Source: Mycobacterium triplex
GTDB taxonomy: Bacteria > Actinomycetota > Actinomycetes > Mycobacteriales > Mycobacteriaceae
Assembly: GCF_000689255.1 (NCBI RefSeq)
Contig: NZ_HG964447.1
Span: 124,001 to 188,000, forward strand
Direction of reading: 5' to 3'
DNA length: 64,000 bases
Shown: positions 58,285-64,000 of the stretch, piece by piece
Layout of the letters: each line of letters opens with the position of its first letter
Numbering within the stretch: position 1 is the stretch's first letter
Program-made: the position numbers and the translations under genes
Notes under the pieces: model-generated
Told to the model about the DNA's origin: nothing
Databases searched by the model: none
What the model saw: the letters and a program-made list of their open reading frames with translations, nothing else

Positions 58285-59391
58285 ATGACCGATTTGGACA
58301 CGACCGTCACGGTGATCGACGCTGCGGCCCGCGCTCATGTGCCGGTGCTGCTGTGGAGTGATCCAGGCATGGGCAAGAGTTCGGTGGTGCGGGCGTTGGC
58401 CGCTGCCGATGGCGTGCCAGTGGAGACGGTGATCGGATCGCAGCGTGAGCCAGTCGATATTGCCGGGTGGCCGGTAGTCACCGATGGGGCGGTGCAGACG
58501 CTCGCGCTGCCGGATTGGGCGCAGACGCTCATCGATGCCAGGGGCGGCTACCTGCTGCTCGACGAAATCAGCACGTGCAGTGCATCTGTGCAGGCCGCGA
58601 TGTTGACGGTGGCGTTGGAGCGCATGGTGGGACGAACCAAGCTCCCCGATACGGTGCGAATTGTCGCAGCTGGGAACCCTCCGGACCGCAGCGCCGGTGG
58701 TGTCGATTTGACGCCGCCGATGGCGAATCGGTTCCTGCACATTGACTTTGAGCCGACTGCCGAGGAATGGCTGACCGGTATGCGGTCCTCGTTCGCTGCG
58801 CTGCCCGCCTCGCGCGGCATCGCCGCCGACGAACTGCGCCGCGCCGACGAGATTGGGGCCGTGTGCGCGTTCGTAGAGGCACGACCCGCGCTGCTGCACC
58901 AGTACCCCGACACCGACGAGGCTGCTGGGCGGGCGTGGCCGTCGCGGCGGTCCTGGGAGGCGATGGCGCGGGTGCTGGCGCATCTGCGCCGCGACGACAC
59001 CGCCGCTATCAGCGCGGTCGCGCTGGGACTGGTCGGTGACGGCGCGGGCACTGAGTTCATGGAGTGGCGGGCCAGCATGGACTTGCCCGCTGTCGCGGAC
59101 GTGATCGCAGACCCGAGCATCGTCGCCTGGGGGGCGGCCCGCCCCGATCAGGTGTGGGCGGTGCTGTCGGGTGTGGTGGCGTGGGCGTCGGGCAAGGGGA
59201 CCAAGGATGCGTGGATGACCGCATGGGGGCCGCTGGTCGAGGCAGCAACCCATGGCGCTCCCGACGTGGCCGGGGCAGCGGCGCGCGCCCTGAGTGTGGC
59301 GATGCCTGCCGGTGCGAAGCCGCCAGCGGCGGCGCGCAAGTTCAAGGACGTGATGATCGCGGCGGGCCTTGACGTGGGGAGCGCGGCGTGA
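58285..59391 (+). CDS. MoxR-type AAA+ ATPase
   Basis: 368 residues from ATG 58285 with SD AGGAGGGG. Walker A SDPGMGKSS (Lys31), Walker B YLLLDEI (Asp93-Glu94), then a sensor segment RIVAAGNPP and TPPMANRFLHI with the arginine expected in MoxR-type proteins. The C-terminal 170 residues are helical. MoxR ATPases work as chaperones with VWA-domain partners, and the next gene encodes one (four-base overlap). Confidence 0.88.
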   Translation: MTDLDTTVTVIDAAARAHVPVLLWSDPGMGKSSVVRALAAADGVPVETVIGSQREPVDIAGWPVVTDGAVQTLALPDWAQTLIDARGGYLLLDEISTCSASVQAAMLTVALERMVGRTKLPDTVRIVAAGNPPDRSAGGVDLTPPMANRFLHIDFEPTAEEWLTGMRSSFAALPASRGIAADELRRADEIGAVCAFVEARPALLHQYPDTDEAAGRAWPSRRSWEAMARVLAHLRRDDTAAISAVALGLVGDGAGTEFMEWRASMDLPAVADVIADPSIVAWGAARPDQVWAVLSGVVAWASGKGTKDAWMTAWGPLVEAATHGAPDVAGAAARALSVAMPAGAKPPAAARKFKDVMIAAGLDVGSAA

Positions 59392-60665
59392 CCGGGATTA
59401 GGGCGCTCTCCGCCGACGAGTGGCGGCGGCTGCGGCTGGCGCGGATGGCCGCGGTGGAGGCGATGCCGTACTTCGCGCGGGCACTGTTCGCGTTGTCGCC
59501 GGTGGCCGCGCCCGGTCTGGGCACTTTTGCCGTGGACCGGCACTGGCGTCTCTACCTGGACCCGATGATGCTGGGCACCGAGGACGGGTGGAGCATCCCG
59601 CTGGCCGGTGCGGTGCTGCTGCATGAGGTCGGGCACGTGCTGCGCGAACACGGTGGCCGCGCTGACACGGTGGATTCCCCGGTGGATCGAACCATGTGGA
59701 ATGTCGCCGCCGACGCGGAAATCAACGACGACCTGATCGCAGCCGGTGTGGGATTGCCAGCCGGTGTGGTAACTCCCAGCGGGATCGGTTGCGAGGACGG
59801 GCACGCCGCCGAGGTCTACTACCGGCATTTGGTGCCGCCCGGTACACCCCGCAGCGGCAACGTCGCGACTGGTGAGGGAGGCGGTGACGGGGATGACGAT
59901 GGTTACGGGTGCGGCTCTGGTGCCGGAGATGCGCCCGTACCCGGCGAACTGCCCGCCGCCGCCGACTTGGGCAGCGGCAAGGGGCTGTCCACCGCTGCCG
60001 CCGATCTGGTGAAGGTCGCTGTCGCCCGCGCAGTGCAGCAAGAGATGGCGCGCAGCCGAGCCGGTCGCGGCACCATACCTGCGGGCCTGGCTCGGTGGGC
60101 GGCTGCCCAACTCGCCCCGGCTGTGGTGCCGTGGCCCAAGGTGCTGCGCGCTGCGGTGCGCCGCGCCGTCGAGGACCAGGCGGGCCAGGTGCACCACTCC
60201 TGGCGGCGACCGAACCGGCGCGCACCCAAGGGCGTGCTCTTGCCGACGCTGCGAGCACCGAAGATCACCGTCGATCTGATCATCGACACGTCTATGTCCA
60301 TGGGTGAGGACGATCTGGCTGCCGCTCTGTCGGAAACACGGGCGGTGCTGCGGCGCACCGGTTCCAAGGTGCGGGTGGTCTGCTGCGATGCAGCGGCCAC
60401 CGTGCCGCGCGCGGTGCGGTCGATCAGCGACGTGACGTTGACCGGGGGCGGGGGCACCGATCTGCGGGTCGGTATCGATGCTGCGTTGTCTGCGCGGCCA
60501 GCGGGCAACGTGATCGTGGCGTTCACCGATGGCGGCACACCCTGGCCCGAACGTCGGCTGCCGGTGCCGTTGATCGTGGCCCTGATCGGCGCGCACGCCG
60601 CCGATACCACGCCTGCATGGGCCAAGACGGTGCGCGTCACCCCCGTAGCGGCGGTGGCGGCGTGA
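59388..60665 (+). CDS. VWA-domain protein with N-terminal metallopeptidase-like domain
   Basis: 425 residues. N-terminal domain has LLHEVGHVLREH (His79, Glu80, His83), a zinc-protease motif of the DUF2201 type, with a later DAEINDDL. An acidic Gly-rich linker (about 160-180) leads to a C-terminal VWA-like domain with the metal site DTSMS (Asp300, Ser302, Ser304), GGGGTDLRVGI and FTDGG. MoxR/VWA pairs couple ATP hydrolysis to remodelling of a target. Overlaps both neighbours by four bases. Confidence 0.87.
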   Translation: MTGIRALSADEWRRLRLARMAAVEAMPYFARALFALSPVAAPGLGTFAVDRHWRLYLDPMMLGTEDGWSIPLAGAVLLHEVGHVLREHGGRADTVDSPVDRTMWNVAADAEINDDLIAAGVGLPAGVVTPSGIGCEDGHAAEVYYRHLVPPGTPRSGNVATGEGGGDGDDDGYGCGSGAGDAPVPGELPAAADLGSGKGLSTAAADLVKVAVARAVQQEMARSRAGRGTIPAGLARWAAAQLAPAVVPWPKVLRAAVRRAVEDQAGQVHHSWRRPNRRAPKGVLLPTLRAPKITVDLIIDTSMSMGEDDLAAALSETRAVLRRTGSKVRVVCCDAAATVPRAVRSISDVTLTGGGGTDLRVGIDAALSARPAGNVIVAFTDGGTPWPERRLPVPLIVALIGAHAADTTPAWAKTVRVTPVAAVAA

Positions 60666-60862
60666 GCGGGCGGGCCGGGCCAGCCGACTTCGCGCAGTGG
60701 GCCAACGCGGTGCTGGCTGGCACCGGGTGGACCGTAGCCACCGTAAGCGAGGCTGCCCAGCGTCCCCGTGACGACCTGGCGACGGCGGCGCTGGCGGACG
60801 GGTTTGCCGCCGCCGCGCGCGGTCTGGCTGATGCCGGTGAGTGCCGGGACGGTGCGGCGTGA
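60662..60862 (+). CDS. Small helical protein of the MoxR operon
   Basis: 66 residues from GTG 60662 in a GTGA overlap. Ala-rich helices (ADFAQWANAVLAGTGWTVATVSEAAQRPRDDLATAALADGFAAAARGLADAG). Both ends overlap neighbouring genes by four bases, which supports it as real. Unknown function. Confidence 0.65.
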   Translation: MSGRAGPADFAQWANAVLAGTGWTVATVSEAAQRPRDDLATAALADGFAAAARGLADAGECRDGAA

Positions 60863-62076
60863 GCGCCGCGCTGTTTGACCTCGCGCTGCGGGTGGCTGCA
60901 CGCGATGCCGGTGGGCCGGTGCCCCGGTTGCTGCATAACCCTGCCCCGGCGCGCGACGTGAAGGTGGCCGTCGCGGCGCGGCGCACTGGGCCGGTGGTGC
61001 ATGTGCAGGCCGTGGGGCCGGATGGGCACTCGTACAGCGGCACCGGAGCCGATGGGCTGGCCGCGCTCGCCCGCGCCGCCGGGTGCGTGGCCGGTGACTT
61101 CTGCGGCGGGGCGACTGCCTTGGTCGATACGCCTGCCACGTTGCGAGCGCTGGCGGGTTTGGCACGCAGCTACGCCGACCCGGCGCGGTGCGCCGGCATC
61201 GACGTGGCGGCGGGATCGGCGCTGGCCGGTTGGTGGGTGGAGCGGGCCGCGCATCCCGGTACCTCGGCGGTGACCGACGTGCTGAGCACCAGCCGCGCGC
61301 GGTTCATGCTCGGTATGGCTCCCGGTGCCGATCACGCTGGCGCGTGGCGGGCGGCGCTGTCGGTGCCCAACGGCGTGAGCGGGTTGCACGACTGGCATCG
61401 CGCGGTGACCGGAGGTCTGCTGCTGCCGGGGCTGGATGCGCTGCGTGAGGACGACGACTGGCAGTTGGAGGTCATGCAGGAGGCGGTGCGCGAACAGCGC
61501 AGTTGGGACCGGCCCGAAACGCTGCACGTGGCGGCGGCGCGGTTGGCGAGCCGCTGCGATGCCGCCGATCTGTATGAGGCGGCGTTGCTGGCCGATCCGT
61601 TGTGGCGGGGGCGGGGTGTGCACACCGGGTTCGTCTGCCACGGCGAGACTGTCGTTGGGGCGGGCCAGCACGCCAACCGCGTCACCGTGCGCGCGGGGCG
61701 GCTGGATACGCGGTTGAAGGCGGGGGCCGCCGTCACCGGTTGGGCTGGGGAGCCGATGACGGCGATGCCGGATGCGGAGAACCGTTTCAGTGGTGAGGTT
61801 TTCGCCACCGCCGTGGGTGAGGACGGGGCATTGACGGTGACCATCGGTGGACTCCGCAAGACGGGGTACCGGCCTGCTGCGGGTGAGCCGGTGACGGTGA
61901 TCCCTGCGCCGCCCTCGGTGTCCACGATTCGGTCGCGGCGCACGGCGGTGGCGCGGCTGTATAAGCGGCGGTTCTCCTGGCTGTCACAGGGGGCCACCCC
62001 GACCGCAAGCCGCCGCCCCGTTCCTCTGGCGGTGATGATCGCTGCCGCCGACGACATACAAGCACCGGAGAACTGA
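60859..62076 (+). CDS. Unknown protein of the MoxR-helicase operon
   Basis: 405 residues from GTG 60859 in a GTGA overlap. The middle has GMAPGADHAGAWRAALSVPNGVSGLHDWHRAV and a C-terminal beta-rich region (HANRVTVRAGRLDTRLKAGAAVTGW, then SGEVFATAVGEDGALTVTI) that could be an OB-like or barrel domain ending in a basic tail. No catalytic motif seen. Placed directly before a helicase gene with one base between, so a helicase partner or nucleic-acid binder is plausible. Confidence 0.65.
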   Translation: MSAALFDLALRVAARDAGGPVPRLLHNPAPARDVKVAVAARRTGPVVHVQAVGPDGHSYSGTGADGLAALARAAGCVAGDFCGGATALVDTPATLRALAGLARSYADPARCAGIDVAAGSALAGWWVERAAHPGTSAVTDVLSTSRARFMLGMAPGADHAGAWRAALSVPNGVSGLHDWHRAVTGGLLLPGLDALREDDDWQLEVMQEAVREQRSWDRPETLHVAAARLASRCDAADLYEAALLADPLWRGRGVHTGFVCHGETVVGAGQHANRVTVRAGRLDTRLKAGAAVTGWAGEPMTAMPDAENRFSGEVFATAVGEDGALTVTIGGLRKTGYRPAAGEPVTVIPAPPSVSTIRSRRTAVARLYKRRFSWLSQGATPTASRRPVPLAVMIAAADDIQAPEN

Positions 62077-62077
62077 G

Positions 62078-63391
62078 ATGCGTACGCTGCCTAGGCGATT
62101 CACCGCCGGTGACCCCGCGACCGCTAACGCGCCTGCTGGGGCACCGGCGGTGACCCCGGCGCTGCCCACCGCTGCGCCGATCACCGAGGACTGGCCGGGA
62201 CGCGACCTGCTGGACACGCCGATGCTGGCGCGGGTGCTGCTGGCCGCGTGGGGCGGCGATGCTGCGGTCTGCGTTCCGGCTTGCCCCGGCGCGGGCAAGA
62301 GCCGCCTGGTGGCGCTGCTGGCCGGTGCACTGGCTCACCGCGTGGCGCTGCGTGTGGCGGTGGCTGCACAGACCCGCGAGCAAGCCGCCGAGCTGGCTCG
62401 GCGCATCGCCGCCGTCAGCGAGCGCGCTTCCCTGATCGTGTCGGGGGCTGGTAAGAAGCCGGTGATGGTGGACGGCATTCGCACGGTCGCGGGCCGCAGT
62501 GTGCGATGGGAACACTCGACAGGCGGGGAAATTCTGATCGGCACCGCCGCTCGCTGGCTCTACGTCGATCCCAACCTGGCCGGAGCCGATGTACTCTTGG
62601 TTGACGAGGCCTGGCAATGCACCTATGCCGACCTCGGCGCGCTGGGAAGCCTTGCACGGCAAGTGATTTGCGTTGGCGATCCCGGCCAGGTGGCACCCGT
62701 GGTGACCGGCTCGACCGAGAAGTGGGAAGGCCAAGCCACCGGGCCACACCAACCCGCCCCGGCTGCGCTGCTGGCCGCACACGGCGATGCCATCACCATG
62801 CACGAACTGACGAACTCCTGGCGACTTGGACCGCAGACCTGCGCGCTGTTGTCCCAGCATTTCTACCCGCAGATGCCGTTCACGTCGCGTCGTCCTGATG
62901 AGACCGTGATCGCACCGGACGGTACGGTGCTGCCCGAAATCGTCAGTCGTCCAACGGAAGCGCTGAATGGGCCGACCGACCCGGCGCTGCTGACCGCCTT
63001 GGCTGAGCGGGTGCGTGAACTGACCTGGCATGACTACCGGCGCGGCGGTGTGTGCGAGGCGTTGACCGCCCGCGACATTGCAGTGGTGGTGCCGCATGTC
63101 GCCCAAGCCGGTGCGGTGCGGGCGCTCTTGGCCGACATGCCCGATGTACTGGTCGACACCGTCAATGCGCTGCAAGGCCTAGAAAGGCCCGCCGTTGTGG
63201 CCTTGCACCCGATGGCGGGGTATCGCAACGCGGAATCGTTCGCCCTTGACGCGGGACGCATGTGCGTGACCCTGAGCCGTCACCGGGCGCACCTGACCAT
63301 CCTCACCGACCCGGCTACCGCGCCAGTGTTGGACGCCACCGCCGACGATCCGCAAGCCGCTCACGCGCGGGCGGTGCTGGCCGCCATCTGA
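62078..63391 (+). CDS. Superfamily 1 helicase-like ATPase
   Basis: 437 residues from ATG 62078. Walker A PACPGAGKSR (Lys74), Walker B VLLVDEAWQ, motif III GDPGQVAPVV, motif V VDTVNALQGLERPAVV and motif VI MCVTLSRHRAHL give a full SF1 (UvrD/Upf1-like) set in a compact form. No accessory nuclease domain. Last gene of the five-gene operon, closed by the hairpin at 63412. Confidence 0.88.
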   Translation: MRTLPRRFTAGDPATANAPAGAPAVTPALPTAAPITEDWPGRDLLDTPMLARVLLAAWGGDAAVCVPACPGAGKSRLVALLAGALAHRVALRVAVAAQTREQAAELARRIAAVSERASLIVSGAGKKPVMVDGIRTVAGRSVRWEHSTGGEILIGTAARWLYVDPNLAGADVLLVDEAWQCTYADLGALGSLARQVICVGDPGQVAPVVTGSTEKWEGQATGPHQPAPAALLAAHGDAITMHELTNSWRLGPQTCALLSQHFYPQMPFTSRRPDETVIAPDGTVLPEIVSRPTEALNGPTDPALLTALAERVRELTWHDYRRGGVCEALTARDIAVVVPHVAQAGAVRALLADMPDVLVDTVNALQGLERPAVVALHPMAGYRNAESFALDAGRMCVTLSRHRAHLTILTDPATAPVLDATADDPQAAHARAVLAAI

Positions 63392-63411
63392 CCCGGTGGC
63401 TGGCAAACCCC

Positions 63412-63450
63412 TCGAACCCCCACCCGGCACGGGGTCGGGTGGGGGTTCGA
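63412..63450 (+). terminator. Perfect hairpin terminator
   Basis: TCGAACCCCCACCC (63412-63425) pairs perfectly with GGGTGGGGGTTCGA (63437-63450) around an 11-base loop. It lies 20 bases after the helicase stop and separates it from tniQ. Confidence 0.8.
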
Positions 63451-63497
63451 TATCTGTTGAGGCGGAACGGGTCTTCGTGTCGAGATGCAATGAAGAT

Positions 63498-63528
63498 TAA
63501 CAAGCGTGCACTTGTTGTTAAACAACAG
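63498..63528 (+). promoter_or_regulatory. Promoter with palindrome upstream of tniQ
   Basis: TTGTTGTTAAACAACAG (63512-63528) is a dyad like that at 58015; TTAACA lies at the -35 distance with 17 bases spacing to AAACAA. The surrounding bases (GTCGAGATGCA before, TGTCAAAGTA after) also match the MoxR-operon leader, so the two control regions are copies. Confidence 0.55.
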
Positions 63529-63622
63529 CGACAGCCGACCTGAGTGTCTGGCAGACATAAGTGCAGGTCATGCTGGTAACTGTCGACTCGGTCTCAAGAC
63601 CTTGTCAAAGTAGCTGCTCGAA

Positions 63623-64000
63623 ATGAGAGTCGCGCGACGCTGGCTTCCGCTTCAGGTGCAACCTCTTGAGGGTGAATCGATCGATTCGTGGTTGGAGGCC
63701 AGCGCACGTGCAATGGGTGGCACCGTCGGAACTCTTGCGGCGGCCGCGAAGCTTCCGGCTACCGCGAAGCCGCATTGGTTGACCTGGCTGCTGCCGGAGC
63801 AGGAACAGTTGCTCGAGGCGGCCACCGGTGTACCGGCGGAGTCGTTCGAAGCGATGACGCTGAGCAAGTACGACGGGACCGCCTTGCATATTGATGCGTA
63901 CACTGAGCGTCTCAATCCAAAGTTTCCCTTCGGAGCTCTGCCGAGGTCCCGGTTCTGCCCTGCATGCTTATGCGAAACGGGCGGCCGGTGGCAATTGCGC
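63623..64000 (+). CDS. tniQ: TniQ-family protein, 3' end cut by window
   Basis: From ATG 63623 the frame is open to the window's end, 126 residues visible. It reads WLPLQVQPLEGESIDSWLEASARAMG, then ATGVPAESFEAMTLSKYDGTALH, and FPFGALPRSRFCPACLCETGGRW, which is the N-terminal TniQ domain with its zinc finger starting (CPAC). TniQ proteins help choose targets in Tn5053/Tn7-type transposition; in actinobacteria many stand alone on plasmids. Partner transposase genes, if any, would lie beyond the window. Confidence 0.87.
   Translation, partial: MRVARRWLPLQVQPLEGESIDSWLEASARAMGGTVGTLAAAAKLPATAKPHWLTWLLPEQEQLLEAATGVPAESFEAMTLSKYDGTALHIDAYTERLNPKFPFGALPRSRFCPACLCETGGRWQLR

Noticed and set aside
59148..61139. 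Long minus-strand open frame (663 codons) opposite the MoxR/VWA genes
   Set aside because: Arg/His/Pro-rich composition typical of the reverse complement of GC-rich genes; the plus strand has clear ATPase, HExxH and VWA motifs with overlapping gene junctions.
61787..63175. Minus-strand frame of 462 codons opposite the helicase
   Set aside because: No protein-like composition, while the plus strand has all SF1 helicase motifs.
1..64000. tRNA or rRNA genes
   Set aside because: No cloverleaf-like or rRNA-like segment was noticed on either strand by eye; short ones could be missed without a covariance search.

Overview
The window is high-GC actinobacterial DNA and almost certainly comes from a Mycobacterium-type organism. 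It carries PknH-type sensor kinases, DUF7373 and DUF4333 membrane proteins, many short lipoproteins with clear lipoboxes, a MacS-family two-component pair, an AtpE that closely resembles mycobacterial c subunit, and probable leaderless promoters. The mix of a telomere/terminal-protein-like operon at the left edge, two different CRISPR effector loci, a toxin-antitoxin module, a TniQ-type gene at the right edge and many truncated genes suggests a plasmid (possibly linear) or a large mobile island rather than core chromosome. The block at 32.8-37.8 kb is the exception and looks like ordinary chromosomal genes.

Layout. 0-4.4 kb: Tap/Tpg-like operon, then membrane and lipoprotein genes including two broken ones. 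4.7-12 kb: DIP1984-family protein, two membrane proteins, a PknH-like receptor kinase, a DUF4333 protein with three repeated Thr motifs, and an HExxH protein. 12.1-15.4 kb: a compact three-gene operon on the minus strand (Xre antitoxin, RES toxin, Cas12m effector, coupled by ATGA overlaps) followed by a CRISPR array of two 29-bp repeats plus a degenerate terminal repeat. 15.5-32.8 kb: cell-envelope signalling region with a zinc-protease lipoprotein, PknH_C-type sensors, a second DUF4333 protein, an FHA-HTH regulator, an SseB-like protein, and a receptor kinase whose outer domain looks like a siderophore-binding protein. 32.8-37.8 kb: MacS-type kinase and LuxR-type regulator, acyltransferase, YiaAB protein, APC-type transporter. 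38-43.8 kb: further lipoproteins and small secreted proteins. 43.9-53.1 kb: a 9-kb segment bounded by two 91-bp direct repeats, holding a HEPN-motif protein, a type IV-B CRISPR operon (csf1-cas11-csf2-csf3), a divergent ADP-ribosyltransferase-like/small protein/CysH-like operon, and a TetR-glycosyltransferase-orphan AtpE operon. 53.1-57.9 kb: PIN-like protein, AcrVA2-like protein, two frameshifted genes and small proteins. 58.3-64 kb: MoxR ATPase, VWA/metallopeptidase protein, two unknowns and an SF1 helicase in one tight operon, then the start of a TniQ gene.

How it fits together. Receptor kinases, their stand-alone sensor homologues, FHA-HTH regulator and DUF4333 proteins look like one Ser/Thr phosphosignalling set. 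The Cas12m locus resembles the mycobacterial type V-M systems that bind DNA without cutting it. Its fusion into one operon with a RES-Xre toxin-antitoxin pair, with no adaptation genes and only two spacers, is the most unusual arrangement here. The orphan AtpE under its own TetR, with a changed residue at the bedaquiline pocket, and the AcrVA2-like gene on the same DNA as a type V effector are the next most interesting points. Family names were assigned by reading motifs, without database searches.
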